Below are positions 1 through 9,572 of a stretch of DNA of 64,000 nt, one piece after another. The translations under genes and the position numbers were made by a program. The DNA comes from Psychromonas sp. L1A2 (GTDB lineage: Bacteria > Pseudomonadota > Gammaproteobacteria > Enterobacterales > Psychromonadaceae): positions 806,001 to 870,000 of the forward strand of contig NZ_WUAG01000001.1 of assembly GCF_009828855.1 (NCBI RefSeq), read 5' to 3'. The notes under the pieces are model-generated. The model had not been told where the DNA came from. It worked only from the letters and a program-made list of their open reading frames with translations, and did no database searches. The first letter of the stretch is position 1. The number at the start of each line of letters is the position of its first letter.

Positions 1-1179
1 TTACATACATTCGAATCTAATATCGAAACGTTTAAAGTAGTTGCACCAAGTGAATGGCAAACATTAGTCCCTGCAAGAGAAAAGGTACTGCTTGAAGGTT
101 ATGAACTAATGGATGATTGGTTAGTGGTAGAAGAGCGTTCATTAGGCTTACCTGTGTTACGCCAAATTCATTTTAAAACGGGTGAGTCACGAGAGCTGAC
201 TTTTAATGATCCTGTTTATACTGTGTTTAGTCATTATAATCCGCAGTCAAATAGCACTAAGTTTCGTTACCAATATACTTCATTTACGACACCTTCAAGT
301 GTCTATGAGTTAGACCTTGATAGCGGTGAAACAACGTTATTAAAACAAAGCAAGGTCATGGGCGATTTTGATAGCCAAGATTACCAAAGTGAACGAGTTT
401 GGGTAACTGCTAGAGATGGCGTGGAAGTGCCTGTTTCATTAGTTTATAAGCGTGCTTTATTTAATCATAACAATCCATTGCTGGTTTATGCCTATGGTTC
501 ATACGGACATAGTTTAGATATTGGTTTTAGTTCTGCTAACTTAAGTTTGTTAGACCGTGGTTTTGTCTATGCCGTCGCGCATGTTCGTGGTGGTGAAGAA
601 CTTGGACGAGATTGGTATGAACAAGGTAAGTTACTGCAAAAGAAAAATACCTTTAATGACTTTGTTGATGTTTCAAAAGCGTTAATCGAAAAAGACTATG
701 GCGCAAAAGATAACGTTTTTGCAATGGGTGGAAGTGCTGGTGGTTTATTAATGGGAGCAATTGTTAATCAAGCACCTGAACTGTATCGTGGCGTTGTCGC
801 GGCTGTGCCGTTTGTAGATGTAGTCTCGACTATGTTAGATGACACTATTCCATTAACTACTGGTGAATACGATGAATGGGGTAACCCAAATGATCCAGAA
901 TATTATCATTATATACTCAGCTATAGCCCGTATGATCAAGTGTCAAAACAAGCTTATCCAAACATGTTAGTAACAACAGGTCTACATGATTCACAGGTTC
1001 AATATTGGGAGCCTGCTAAGTGGGTTGCTAAATTACGTGAATTAAAGACTGATGATAATCAATTGTTATTATATACCGATATGGAAGCTGGGCACGGTGG
1101 TAAGTCAGGGCGCTTTAAGCACTTTGAAGATATTGCGAGAGAGTTTGCATTTCTAATTGATTTAGCTAGGGGCTGTTGA
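1..1179 (+). CDS. ptrB: Oligopeptidase B (protease II), 3' part
   Basis: The reading frame is open from base 1, so the start lies outside the window and only about the last 392 residues are seen. The part present is the alpha/beta-hydrolase catalytic domain of the S9A prolyl-oligopeptidase family, with the nucleophile motif GGSAGG and the catalytic His in the [11 protein letters not shown] segment. The family cleaves small peptides after Arg or Lys, normally in the cytoplasm. The last residues (LARGC, then TGA at 1177-1179) are not the usual family end: they are encoded by the inverted-repeat element that begins at 1166. Family and substrate class are well supported; the C-terminal tail is unusual. 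Confidence 0.9.
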   Translation, partial: LHTFESNIETFKVVAPSEWQTLVPAREKVLLEGYELMDDWLVVEERSLGLPVLRQIHFKTGESRELTFNDPVYTVFSHYNPQSNSTKFRYQYTSFTTPSSVYELDLDSGETTLLKQSKVMGDFDSQDYQSERVWVTARDGVEVPVSLVYKRALFNHNNPLLVYAYGSYGHSLDIGFSSANLSLLDRGFVYAVAHVRGGEELGRDWYEQGKLLQKKNTFNDFVDVSKALIEKDYGAKDNVFAMGGSAGGLLMGAIVNQAPELYRGVVAAVPFVDVVSTMLDDTIPLTTGEYDEWGNPNDPEYYHYILSYSPYDQVSKQAYPNMLVTTGLHDSQVQYWEPAKWVAKLRELKTDDNQLLLYTDMEAGHGGKSGRFKHFEDIAREFAFLIDLARGC

Positions 1180-1422
1180 TCTTTGCCGTTCGAATTTTGT
1201 TCAATCTAGCACGTTTTGATCAGGGCTAGTAAGGTGTAGCTTAGTGATTCTAAGCAAATCTTGCCTAACGAAGAGCATAACAATCCTGAGAACAGTATTT
1301 GTTGACAATTTATAGTGCGTTTCGCTTATTTATGTGGGACAACCACATTACATAAGCTCAGCTCTGTATAAATAGCCAACAAATTGCTGTAAAAACGAAC
1401 TCGAAAGATCAACAGACCCTAG
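1166..1422. mobile_element. MITE-like element with inverted ends
   Basis: A 257-bp stretch without a credible gene is bounded by matching inverted ends. The left end reads CTAGGGGCTGTTGATCTTT and the right end, on the other strand, reads CTAGGGTCTGTTGATCTTT, one mismatch in 19. The likeness continues loosely inward (CCGTTCGAATTTT against CGAGTTCGTTTTT). The outermost CTAG could be part of the repeat or a 4-bp target duplication. This architecture fits a non-autonomous miniature inverted-repeat transposable element. It overlaps the 3' end of ptrB and supplies that gene's stop codon. No second copy was noticed in the window. Confidence 0.65.
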
Positions 1423-1513
1423 TTAAGAAGTTAACGAATAAAGAGTTGTTTAGATCAGATGCTAAATGAAAGCGTTGAATAAATGAATGTATTGTTGAAG
1501 TAAAATACTCCAT

Positions 1514-1550
1514 AAAAACTGACTTACCGTTTTGGTCAGTCAGTTTTTTA
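1514..1550. terminator. Bidirectional rho-independent terminator
   Basis: AAAAACTGAC at 1514-1523 pairs with GTCAGTTTTT at 1539-1548, with A-runs and T-runs on the two sides. It lies between the ends of the convergent ptrB and amino-acid-binding-protein genes and can serve both. Confidence 0.75.
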
Positions 1551-1580
1551 TTTAGTCAGTTTGTTTAGCTAGCCAGCTAC

Positions 1581-2369
1581 CTACTCGCCGTAAATATCAA
1601 AGCTAAAGTATTTTGATGCTATCTTATCGTAAGTCCCATTTTTACGGATTTCAGCTATTGCTGCATTGAATTTTTCCGTTAATTTTTTATCTTGTTTGCG
1701 TAATGCTAATGCAGTGCCTTCACCAACATAAGCTTTGTCTGTTACTAATTTGCCTTTTAAAGCAAAGTTAGCGCCATTGTCTTTTTGTAAGAAAGCTAAC
1801 ACTAACTGATCTGAGTTAGCGAATGCTGCATCTAAACGGCCATTTTCTAAATCAATGTAAACTTGATCTTGTCCTGTATAACGTTTAATTTCCGCAACGT
1901 CACCGTACACATCGGTTACATAATTATCATGTATTGTACCAACTTGAACGCCAATCACTTTGCCTTTCAAACCTGCTTTATCAATGGTAAAGGTTGCTGT
2001 TTTAGCTGCTACAAAGCTAGCAGGTGTTTGATAGTATTTATCAGTAAACAGTACGCGTTTTTGACGTTCTTCTGTAATACGCATAGAAGCCATGATCACA
2101 TCTGATTTTCTTGATAATAACCCCGGGATTAAACCGTCCCATGCAAGTGTGACCCATTCACATTTTAATGCTGCTTGAGCACATAACGCATCCGCAATTT
2201 CTATGTCAAAACCGACAGGTTTGCCATCTGAGTTTTTGTAATTAAAGGGTGGGTAAGTAAAATCAGAAGATAAACGAACTGTCTTTGATTCTGCTGCTTG
2301 TAATGGGGTAATAAATATTGATGACAGCAATGTTGATGATAATAGTACTGCTATTTTTAACGATTTCAT
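1581..2369 (-). CDS. Periplasmic amino-acid-binding protein of an ABC transporter (Arg/Lys/Orn/His type)
   Basis: The 262-residue protein has a clear Sec signal peptide (MKSLKIAVLLSSTLL, cleavage near PLQAAE) followed by an SBP_bac_3 domain. The opening strand TVRLSSDFTYPPFNYKN, the GFDIEIADALC segment and the late GEGTALALRK segment match the ArtJ/HisJ/ArgT group of polar amino acid binders. Its role is to capture an amino acid in the periplasm for an inner-membrane permease, but no permease or ATPase genes lie nearby. It starts 48 bp after the hisC-like gene on the same strand, so the two probably share a transcript. The exact ligand cannot be told from the sequence. Confidence 0.85.
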   Translation of the reverse strand: MKSLKIAVLLSSTLLSSIFITPLQAAESKTVRLSSDFTYPPFNYKNSDGKPVGFDIEIADALCAQAALKCEWVTLAWDGLIPGLLSRKSDVIMASMRITEERQKRVLFTDKYYQTPASFVAAKTATFTIDKAGLKGKVIGVQVGTIHDNYVTDVYGDVAEIKRYTGQDQVYIDLENGRLDAAFANSDQLVLAFLQKDNGANFALKGKLVTDKAYVGEGTALALRKQDKKLTEKFNAAIAEIRKNGTYDKIASKYFSFDIYGE

Positions 2370-2417
2370 CGTAAGTTCCTTTTAGATATATAGTTAATTG
2401 TAAATTTTTATCAATGG

Positions 2418-3506
2418 CTAATTTAAATTTTTTAGCGCGTTTAAGGTTTCAAGCATGCTTTCTTTAGATCCAATCGTAATACGAATACAATCATTTAAGG
2501 CAGGCTCATGGATTTGATTTCGCGTTACAATGCCTTGTTCAATAAGGTATTGATAACTGTTTAAATTATTATTAAATCGAATCAAAACAAAGTTGGTTTC
2601 ACTACCAAATACATGCTGAACAGAATCTAATAACATCAGCTGACCTTTAAACCATTCACGTACTTGTATGAGTTGACTTGTTTGTTGTTGCATAAGGTGT
2701 AGTCCATTTTGAGACAATGCTTTTAGCGCAATTTCTGCCGTCGGATCTGCAATTGGGTAAGGTGCAATTAGGCGGTTTATATAAGACATGACACTCGTAT
2801 CTGCTAATAAAAAACCACAACGTATAGCAGCTAAACCAAAAGCCTTCGATAATGTACGTATTACAATAAGGTGCGGATATTTATGCATTAAATGTAATGC
2901 ACTGCTATGTTTTGAAAATTCAATATAAGCTTCATCAATTACCACTAACGTAGAATTCTTACTGGCTTCTAGCAGATCAATAATATCAGTTTCATTAATG
3001 CTATTGCCCGTTGGGTTATTCGGTGAACATAAAAATAATAAGGTGCTGCTGGGTAGTTGTTGTTTAATGTTTTCTACATCAAGTTGAAAGTCTGCTAACA
3101 ACGGTACTTTACAGGTTTTTACAGAAAATGAATCTGCACAGAACTCATACATGCCATAAGTAGGGGGACATATAATAATTTGATCGTTACCTGGACTACA
3201 GAAAGTACGAATCAATAAATCAATGGCTTCATCTGCACCGCGCACTGCGACTATTTCACAATCTAATTTCCCTGATTGTTGTTGGCAGTAGTTGAGATAA
3301 GCTTGTGCCGTATCATGAGGTAAAAAGTCAGGGTAACGGTTATAGTGATCATTGCTACCTTGGCTTAAGTCACCGTATTGATTACAGGTTTCAAGTTCAT
3401 TCGCATTCAACCATAAATGACCATTGCCGCCGAGACGACGGGCCGATTGATAAGGAATAAGTTTTTGTACTGCGCTAGGGACTAATTTTGATGCTAATGA
3501 TTGCAT
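2418..3506 (-). CDS. hisC: Histidinol-phosphate aminotransferase family protein
   Basis: This is a 362-residue fold-type I PLP aminotransferase of the HisC family. The visible motifs are LNANELE near the N-terminus, RGADEAIDLLIR, PPTYGMYE, CSPNNPTGN and the PLP-binding lysine in RTLSKAFGLAAIRCGF. HisC moves an amino group between glutamate and imidazole-acetol phosphate in histidine synthesis; relatives also act on aromatic amino acids. No other his genes are near. Instead it sits upstream of an amino-acid-binding protein and divergent from a LysR regulator, so it may be a paralogue in amino acid use rather than the main biosynthetic enzyme. Family is sure, substrate less so. Confidence 0.75.
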   Translation of the reverse strand: MQSLASKLVPSAVQKLIPYQSARRLGGNGHLWLNANELETCNQYGDLSQGSNDHYNRYPDFLPHDTAQAYLNYCQQQSGKLDCEIVAVRGADEAIDLLIRTFCSPGNDQIIICPPTYGMYEFCADSFSVKTCKVPLLADFQLDVENIKQQLPSSTLLFLCSPNNPTGNSINETDIIDLLEASKNSTLVVIDEAYIEFSKHSSALHLMHKYPHLIVIRTLSKAFGLAAIRCGFLLADTSVMSYINRLIAPYPIADPTAEIALKALSQNGLHLMQQQTSQLIQVREWFKGQLMLLDSVQHVFGSETNFVLIRFNNNLNSYQYLIEQGIVTRNQIHEPALNDCIRITIGSKESMLETLNALKNLN

Positions 3507-3645
3507 TAACCAACTTCCAATTTAAGTAAAATACACCGTTATAAAAATATTGAATATTTACGCTTTAAAGTCGAATAATTATTCATATTTTTGTTGGTTC
3601 GATTTAAACAAATCTTCATTGAAAGGTGAAACGAAAAATAGGTAT

Positions 3646-3674
3646 ACTAGCTATGAATAAAAATCATAGCTAGT
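3646..3674. promoter_or_regulatory. Perfect 11-bp inverted repeat, candidate operator
   Basis: ACTAGCTATGA and its exact complement TCATAGCTAGT are separated by ATAAAAA. The site sits in the 272-bp gap between the divergent hisC-like and LysR genes, about 140 bp from hisC and 105 bp from the regulator. Such a palindrome in a LysR-type divergent promoter is a natural operator candidate, although a hairpin in the untranslated leader is also possible. No function is proven. Confidence 0.45.
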
Positions 3675-3778
3675 TATGTATTGAGAAGCATAACTAATCT
3701 CATTTCTGGATCTATTTGTTTATTTGGAATCGAGGTTAACCTGTTCGCTCTATTTGCAAAAGTCAGTATGAGACAATA

Positions 3779-4657
3779 ATGAATAATCGTTTACCTTCCA
3801 CTAAAGAAATGCAGGCATTTATTGTCACTGCGGAGAAACTGAAATTTACATCTGCAGCACAAGTCTTGAACGTGACACAAGGAGCGGTTAGTCGACAAAT
3901 TATATCGTTAGAAAAAAAGCTCGATATCACTTTATTTCATCGACATGCGAGAGGATTAAGTTTAACCGAGAAAGGGCAACACTTTTTGCCTTTAATAAAA
4001 CAAGTACTTCAACAAATGAAAAGCGCTGTCGAGCAAGTCTCAACGATAAAACCCCTCATTAAGTTAAAAGCACCTAGTTGTATTACGACTTGGTTATTAC
4101 CAAAAATAATGGCCTTTCAACAAGCCTATCCCGACATTACAGTCGCGCTGACATCTTCCATTAAACATGATACTAATTTTTCCTCAGAGTCCTTTGATGC
4201 CGCTATTTGCTATTGCACAGAAATAAAAGATAAAAGCTTAATCAGTGAGTTATTATTTGAGGAGGTATTAACACCCGTATGTGCACCGTCATTATTATCA
4301 GAAGGAAAAAATCAGCTCAGTATTACAGCAATGAAAAATATGCCGTGGTTACATTCAACACCGCAGCAAAGTGATTGGTCTTTATGGTTAGCCGATGCCG
4401 GTAGTACTTCATTAACTTCAAAACATAATCAACATTTTGCGACTTTAGATGTTGCCGTGAGTGCTGCCAAACAAGGTTTTGGTATTAGCATTGGTGATGT
4501 CGTATTAGCCTCGTTAGATGTGGCATCCGGTGCGTTAGTTATGCCTCACCCGTTACAGGTGAAATCAGGTAAAGGTTATTATTTGGCAAGTTCAAAAACA
4601 TCTAACAACTTATCATTACCCATCTTAGTTTCTTGGTTGCTCGACCACACAAAGTAA
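3779..4657 (+). CDS. LysR-family transcriptional regulator (GcvA-like)
   Basis: The 292-residue protein has the standard LysR layout. An N-terminal winged helix-turn-helix covers about residues 8-66 (MQAFIVTAEKLKFTSAAQVLNVTQGAVSRQI, in part), followed by a linker helix and a substrate-binding effector domain from about residue 90. The wording of the helix-turn-helix and of the IKLKAPSCITTWLLPKI segment is closest to the GcvA subgroup. It is divergent from the hisC-like and amino-acid-binding genes, the usual arrangement for a LysR protein controlling its neighbours, and the palindrome at 3646-3674 lies between them. The inducer is unknown. Confidence 0.85.
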   Translation: MNNRLPSTKEMQAFIVTAEKLKFTSAAQVLNVTQGAVSRQIISLEKKLDITLFHRHARGLSLTEKGQHFLPLIKQVLQQMKSAVEQVSTIKPLIKLKAPSCITTWLLPKIMAFQQAYPDITVALTSSIKHDTNFSSESFDAAICYCTEIKDKSLISELLFEEVLTPVCAPSLLSEGKNQLSITAMKNMPWLHSTPQQSDWSLWLADAGSTSLTSKHNQHFATLDVAVSAAKQGFGISIGDVVLASLDVASGALVMPHPLQVKSGKGYYLASSKTSNNLSLPILVSWLLDHTK

Positions 4658-4840
4658 GTTGTTTTTTAGCTGCTTTAGATAGAAAAAATTAATTTACTCA
4701 GTGGATTGTGCCCTTGTAAAATAGTTAGAGAGAGGCATTATAAAATCGCTAGGCAGAATGGTGGCTTGTAAGGTGATCCTGGATAGAAAATAGGTAGTGC
4801 TAATTAATGAGTGTGATTGGTATAATAAACGCTTAAAAAC

Positions 4841-4880
4841 AAAAAAGCCCGAGAACAATAAATTGCGCTCGAGCTTTTTT
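4841..4880 (-). terminator. Rho-independent terminator of the RRM gene
   Basis: AAAAAAGCCCGAG at 4841-4853 pairs with CTCGAGCTTTTTT at 4868-4880, one mismatch. It lies 17 bp beyond the stop of the leftward RNA-binding-protein gene. The T-run on the right also allows it to stop transcripts from the LysR gene. Confidence 0.75.
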
Positions 4881-4896
4881 ATGCTAGCTGAAAAAT

Positions 4897-5358
4897 TTAT
4901 TCAACTGAATCTTCACGTGGAGTACGTTCGTTTGCTTCACGTACTTTTAATGAACGTTCTTGGAACTCTTGTTCATTTAATGCTTCAATTGCATTTGCTG
5001 CATCGCTTTCAGGCATTTCAACAAAACCAAACCCACGGCGTTTGCCCGTATGTTTGTCTTTCATTAAACGTACTGAAATAACTTTACCGTGTTCTGCAAA
5101 TAATGTGCGAATAGCCATTTCGTTTGCGCGGTAAGGTAAGTTACCAACGTATAGCGTTGTGGTTGCAAAATCAGCTTCAGGTGCCGTTGCTGTTGCAGTA
5201 CTTTTGCTTGTATTGGCAAATTGAATAAGAAAACCAACTATCACAGCACCAGCGGCGAATAACATTGCGCCATTTAAGCTGATTGAAAGTAGAGTGATGG
5301 CAGCTGCACCAATAACGGCAACTGCAACAGAAAGCAACACTGGAGTGTTTGACTTCAT
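4897..5358 (-). CDS. Membrane-anchored RRM RNA-binding protein
   Basis: The 153-residue protein has two hydrophobic segments in its first 50 residues (about 6-26 and 30-47), a short Ala/Thr-rich linker, then one RNA recognition motif at about 67-143. RNP2 is seen as LYVGNL and RNP1 as RRGFGFVEM, both intact with the aromatic residues that stack on RNA. Bacterial single-RRM proteins are known, for example the cold-induced Rbp proteins of cyanobacteria. The two N-terminal membrane segments suggest that this one holds RNA at the inner membrane; that is inference. The gene stands alone with its own terminator at 4841-4880. Confidence 0.8.
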   Translation of the reverse strand: MKSNTPVLLSVAVAVIGAAAITLLSISLNGAMLFAAGAVIVGFLIQFANTSKSTATATAPEADFATTTLYVGNLPYRANEMAIRTLFAEHGKVISVRLMKDKHTGKRRGFGFVEMPESDAANAIEALNEQEFQERSLKVREANERTPREDSVE

Positions 5359-5945
5359 AATTTAATAACCTCAAAAATAATAAAAGAAAAGAAATAGAAA
5401 CGTAAGCGTAGATTCGATATCTCGAAAACAGCTCATAATGCTTTTTTTGAGAATGGTGGCATAATCCCTGCCATTATCAATCCATGAAAAGCAAGCTCTA
5501 TTGTATGTCAAAAAAACTAATTAGCGTTAATAGATTGCTTGATCATCTTTGATCTTGTTGAAGAAAAGTTAAAAATGTGAGGAAAGCCTCGCTGTTTGTG
5601 AGGGAAATGTGACCATTTGATGCTGATTTTTTGTGCTAAATGTTTTTTTAAAGCTAAATGTTTACTTTTTATTCTGACAAAAAATATAACACAGAGTTAA
5701 CTGCTAAAGCATTACGACTATAGGTGTTTAAAGATGGAGATTAAAACAGAAATTCGCTAGAATGCACGGCAATTAAGATGCGCAAATTAGGCGTGTTAAA
5801 ACTAGACATCAAAAGTAAGCATTAAAGTTACTAAAAGCGTAGCGTAAATGACGCTTAAGTTAGCTGCGATAAAGTGGTAATCAAACAATGATCAACCTGT
5901 ATCGCAATGCAATATGTAGTCACTAACAAGGTATTAAAAGTATTC
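5359..5945. other. Intergenic region between the RRM gene and lepA
   Basis: These 587 bp separate divergent genes and must hold promoters for both. They are very AT-rich. No gene, tRNA or strong terminator was recognised. The region contains a direct pair AAGCTAAATGTTTACTTTT and GCTAAATGTTTTTTTA near 5636-5668. The rseABC genes that usually precede lepA in related bacteria are absent here. Confidence 0.5.
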
Positions 5946-7742
5946 ATGAAAAATATTCGTAACTTTTCAATCATTGCCCATATCGACCATGGTAAATCAA
6001 CATTGTCAGATCGTTTAATCAGCACATGTGGTGGTTTAACTGAGCGTGAGATGGCTGCACAAGTAACTGATTCTATGGATATAGAACGTGAACGTGGTAT
6101 TACCATCAAAGCGCAAAGTGTCACGTTAGATTATAAAGCGAAAGACGGTGAAACTTACCAATTAAACTTCATCGATACACCAGGACACGTAGATTTCTCT
6201 TATGAAGTATCACGCTCTTTAGCGGCTTGTGAAGGTGCTTTATTAGTTGTTGATGCCGGTCAAGGCGTAGAAGCGCAAACACTAGCAAACTGTTATACCG
6301 CTTTAGAAATGGACTTAGAAGTTGTCCCTATCTTAAATAAGATCGATTTGCCGGCTGCAGAACCTGATCGTGTTGCTGAAGAAATTGAAGACATTGTTGG
6401 TATCGATGCAACGGATGCGGTTCGTTGTTCTGCTAAAACGGGGTTAGGTATTGATTTAGTATTAGAAGAAATCGTTCGCATGATCCCGCCGCCAGTAGGT
6501 AATTTGGATGGTCCTCTTCAGGCATTAATTATCGACTCATGGTTTGATAACTACCAAGGTGTTGTTTCATTGGTACGTATCAAGCACGGTCAAATTAAAG
6601 TCGGCGATAGAATGAAAGTAATGACCACAGGTCAAGTTCATTTAGTGACTAAAGTGGGTTACTTTACGCCAAAACAGAAAGAAACTGGTATTTTAAAAGC
6701 CGGTGAAGTTGGTTATGTTATTTCTGGTATTAAAGATATTTTAGGCGCACCAGTGGGCGATACCTTAACACTTGCTGATAACCCATCACCAAAAGCATTA
6801 CCTGGTTTTAAACGTGTTCAACCACAGGTTTACGCTGGTTTATTCCCAGTAAGCTCTGACGACTATGAAAACTTCCGTGATGCGCTGGGTAAATTAAGTA
6901 TTAATGATGCGTCATTATTGTATGAACCAGAGAACTCGTCGGCACTAGGGTTTGGTTTCCGTTGTGGCTTCTTAGGTTTACTACACATGGAGATCATTCA
7001 AGAGCGTTTAGAGCGTGAATACGATATTGATTTGATTACAACGGCACCGACCGTAATTTATGAAGTTGAAAAAAATAACAACGAAATTGAATACGTAGAT
7101 AGCCCTGCTAAATTACCAGCAACAAATGATATTAAAGAGATCCGCGAGCCAATTGCTGAGTGTAATATTTTAGTACCTCAAGCTTATTTAGGTAACGTAA
7201 TCACTTTATGTATTAACAAACGTGGTGTACAAACTAAAATGGCTTATCACGGTAACCAAGTCGCATTAACTTACGAGATCCCAATGGGTGAAGTAGTAAT
7301 GGACTTCTTTGACCGTTTAAAATCAACGAGCCGTGGTTATGCGTCATTGGAATATAACTTCATTCGTTTCCAATTAGCTGAAATGGTGCGTGTTGATGTC
7401 ATGATCAATGGCGATCGTGTTGATGCATTAGCATTGATCACACATCGTGATAATGCAGAAGGTTATGGACGTGAATTAGTAGAAAAAATGAAAGAATTGA
7501 TTCCTCGTCAAATGTTTAATATTGCAATACAAGCTGCGATTGGTAGTAAAATTATTGCCCGTTCAACGGTTAAGCAATTAACTAAAAACGTATTGGCAAA
7601 ATGTTACGGTGGTGATATCAGCCGTAAGAAAAAACTGTTGAAGAAACAAAAAGAAGGTAAGAAGCGAATGAAGTCTGTTGGTAACGTTGATGTTCCTCAA
7701 GAGGCTTTCTTAGCGGTGTTACATATCGGTAAAGATAAGTAG
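5946..7742 (+). CDS. lepA: Elongation factor 4 (LepA), ribosome-associated GTPase
   Basis: The product is 598 residues, the family length. The start at 5946 gives [19 protein letters not shown], which matches the usual LepA N-terminus; an in-frame ATG at 5907 would add 13 unrelated residues and is rejected. GTPase motifs are AHIDHGKST (P-loop), RGITIKAQ (switch I), DTPGHVDF and NKIDLPAAE. The C-terminal LepA-specific domain ends in [11 protein letters not shown] and a Lys-rich stretch. LepA binds the ribosome and affects initiation and elongation under stress. It is followed by lepB, the conserved pairing, with a terminator-like hairpin in between. Confidence 0.97.
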   Translation: MKNIRNFSIIAHIDHGKSTLSDRLISTCGGLTEREMAAQVTDSMDIERERGITIKAQSVTLDYKAKDGETYQLNFIDTPGHVDFSYEVSRSLAACEGALLVVDAGQGVEAQTLANCYTALEMDLEVVPILNKIDLPAAEPDRVAEEIEDIVGIDATDAVRCSAKTGLGIDLVLEEIVRMIPPPVGNLDGPLQALIIDSWFDNYQGVVSLVRIKHGQIKVGDRMKVMTTGQVHLVTKVGYFTPKQKETGILKAGEVGYVISGIKDILGAPVGDTLTLADNPSPKALPGFKRVQPQVYAGLFPVSSDDYENFRDALGKLSINDASLLYEPENSSALGFGFRCGFLGLLHMEIIQERLEREYDIDLITTAPTVIYEVEKNNNEIEYVDSPAKLPATNDIKEIREPIAECNILVPQAYLGNVITLCINKRGVQTKMAYHGNQVALTYEIPMGEVVMDFFDRLKSTSRGYASLEYNFIRFQLAEMVRVDVMINGDRVDALALITHRDNAEGYGRELVEKMKELIPRQMFNIAIQAAIGSKIIARSTVKQLTKNVLAKCYGGDISRKKKLLKKQKEGKKRMKSVGNVDVPQEAFLAVLHIGKDK

Positions 7743-7799
7743 TGTTTGATTACTAATTCTTCTCAGTTTGATGATAGAAAATAGTAATTAAAGAATGTT

Positions 7800-7835
7800 A
7801 ATGCGCTGGTGTATAACCCGCGCATTTTGTATTTT
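7800..7835 (+). terminator. Terminator-like hairpin after lepA
   Basis: AATGCGC at 7800-7806 pairs with GCGCATT at 7820-7826 and is followed by TTGTATTTT. It may lower readthrough from lepA into lepB. Confidence 0.5.
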
Positions 7836-7897
7836 AAACGAGTCATATTAGTTAAAATCCATTAATTAATATGATTTATAAGTGGATAGGAAAAAAA

Positions 7898-8818
7898 ATG
7901 GCAAATTCATTTGCATTGATATTAGTAATTTTGACCTTAGTAACCGGTCTGGTTTGGGTTTTCGATAAAATTAAATGGGCTAAAAAACGTAAGCAGGCTT
8001 ATGCCGATTTACAAGCTCAATCTGAGATTGAGTTAGACGATAAAACACTTGCTAAAATGGTGCCTGAAAATCCAATTATTGAAAATGCACGTAGTTTATT
8101 TCCAGTTATCGCAACCGTCTTTATCTTACGTTCTTTTATTTATGAACCGTTTCAAATTCCATCGGGTTCAATGATGCCAACGCTGCTCGTTGGTGATTTT
8201 ATTTTAGTTGAAAAATTCTCATACGGTATTAAAGAGCCGGTTTGGCAAACAACGTTAATCCCAACCGGTCACCCTGAACGCGGTGATGTTGCGGTATTTA
8301 AATACCCTGAAGATCAACGTGTAGACTTCATCAAGCGTGTTGTTGGTTTACCGGGCGATAAGATAGTTTATAAAGATAAAGAATTATATATTGTACCTGC
8401 ATGTGGTGAAGCAAGCTGTGGTGATTACAAGAAATTAGATACCTCGTTCATCGGTAATCAAGACTTCAAACATGAAAGCAACACCGTAAAAGTTTACTCT
8501 GAAGTATTAGGCGATGCTGAGCATCAACTATTGATTAATCCTTTACGCAGAGAACAAACACAAGCTTATTACCAACAAAAAGAACCATTAACGGCAACCT
8601 ATGAGTGGGTTGTGCCTGAGGGGAACTATTTTGTAATGGGTGATAACCGTGATAATAGTCGCGATAGCCGTTTTTGGGGATTTGTACCTGAGCGTAACTT
8701 AGTTGGTAAAGCCGTTGCTAAATGGATTAGTTTTGAATTTGACCGCGATGCGAGTGACTTTTTACCTAGTTGGGTGCCAAGTAATGTACGTTTTGAACGT
8801 ATAGGTAGTATCAAATGA
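7898..8818 (+). CDS. lepB: Signal peptidase I
   Basis: The product is 306 residues from the ATG at 7898, which is preceded by AGGAAAAAAA and gives [17 protein letters not shown], as in known LepB proteins; the upstream ATG at 7871 would add nine residues. Two membrane segments are seen near residues 4-22 and 62-82. The catalytic Ser91 lies in [11 protein letters not shown] and Lys146 in [13 protein letters not shown], with the late box [14 protein letters not shown] also intact. It cleaves Sec and Tat signal peptides on the periplasmic face. Its stop overlaps the rnc start as ATGA, so translation of the two is probably coupled. Confidence 0.97.
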   Translation: MANSFALILVILTLVTGLVWVFDKIKWAKKRKQAYADLQAQSEIELDDKTLAKMVPENPIIENARSLFPVIATVFILRSFIYEPFQIPSGSMMPTLLVGDFILVEKFSYGIKEPVWQTTLIPTGHPERGDVAVFKYPEDQRVDFIKRVVGLPGDKIVYKDKELYIVPACGEASCGDYKKLDTSFIGNQDFKHESNTVKVYSEVLGDAEHQLLINPLRREQTQAYYQQKEPLTATYEWVVPEGNYFVMGDNRDNSRDSRFWGFVPERNLVGKAVAKWISFEFDRDASDFLPSWVPSNVRFERIGSIK

Positions 8819-9501
8819 AGATGAAAGAACAAGAATTAAAGCGTTTAGAAAAGCGTATTGGTTACGAATTTTCAGATTTTTCATTATTAAAACAAGCATT
8901 AACGCATCGAAGCGCGCTTGGTTTACATAATGAACGTTTAGAGTTTTTAGGTGATTCGATTTTAAGTTTTGCTATCTCAACTGATTTATATAAACGTTTT
9001 CCTAAAGTTGATGAAGGCGACTTAAGCCGTATGCGTGCAACTTTAGTCTGCGGAAAAATGCTCTCAGAAGTAGGGCGTGAATTTGTATTGAGTGATTGTT
9101 TGATCTTAGGTCCTGGTGAATTAAAAAGTGGTGGATTCCGCCGCGATTCAATTATCGCCGATGGCGTTGAAGCGATTATTGGTGCTGTATTTTTAGATTC
9201 TAATATCGATGTGGTGAATAAATTGGTATTAAGCTGGTTTGAAAGCCGCCTTAATACTATTCAACCAGGTATCGGTCAAAAAGATCCTAAGACGCGTTTA
9301 CAAGAGCATTTACAATCTCGTAAACAACCTTTACCACTTTATGAAGTGCTTGATGTTAAAGGTGAAGCGCACAATCAGCAATTTACTATGAGCTGCGAAA
9401 TTGAAGGAATGCAACAAGTGCAAGGCAAGGGGACAAGTCGCCGTAAAGCTGAGCAAGTTGCTGCACAAACTATGTTAACCGCATTGTTAGGTGACAAATA
9501 A
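8815..9501 (+). CDS. rnc: Ribonuclease III
   Basis: The product is 228 residues, near the family norm of 226. The RNase III signature [10 protein letters not shown] lies at about residues 39-48, and acidic metal-binding residues recur in [12 protein letters not shown] double-stranded RNA-binding domain follows at about 155-225, with the [14 protein letters not shown] helix. The enzyme processes pre-rRNA and structured mRNAs. The start overlaps the lepB stop (ATGA); a second ATG at 8821 would also serve. The stop overlaps the start of a 23-codon ORF as TAATG. Confidence 0.97.
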   Translation: MKMKEQELKRLEKRIGYEFSDFSLLKQALTHRSALGLHNERLEFLGDSILSFAISTDLYKRFPKVDEGDLSRMRATLVCGKMLSEVGREFVLSDCLILGPGELKSGGFRRDSIIADGVEAIIGAVFLDSNIDVVNKLVLSWFESRLNTIQPGIGQKDPKTRLQEHLQSRKQPLPLYEVLDVKGEAHNQQFTMSCEIEGMQQVQGKGTSRRKAEQVAAQTMLTALLGDK

Positions 9502-9572
9502 TGTTACTTCTTAATGCTATTTATTTACCTGTATTATTAACTTTAACTTTCATCTATTTAGGAGCTAAATAA
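9501..9572 (+). CDS. 23-residue hydrophobic microprotein between rnc and era (putative)
   Basis: The whole gap between rnc and era is filled by one short frame: ATG at 9501 overlaps the rnc stop as TAATG, and its TAA at 9570-9572 overlaps the era ATG as TAATG. The peptide [23 protein letters not shown] is almost fully hydrophobic and long enough to span a membrane once. No Shine-Dalgarno sequence is apparent for it, so it would rely on translational coupling from rnc. The AGGAG near its own end can serve era. Such exact end-to-end packing suggests a translated element or a coupling leader. It resembles no named family known to me. Confidence 0.5.
   Translation: MLLLNAIYLPVLLTLTFIYLGAK

Noticed and set aside
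5359-5945. Possible small RNA or cold-shock leader upstream of lepA
   Set aside because: No stable hairpin with a T-run or known leader motif could be seen by eye; only AT-rich text and short repeats.
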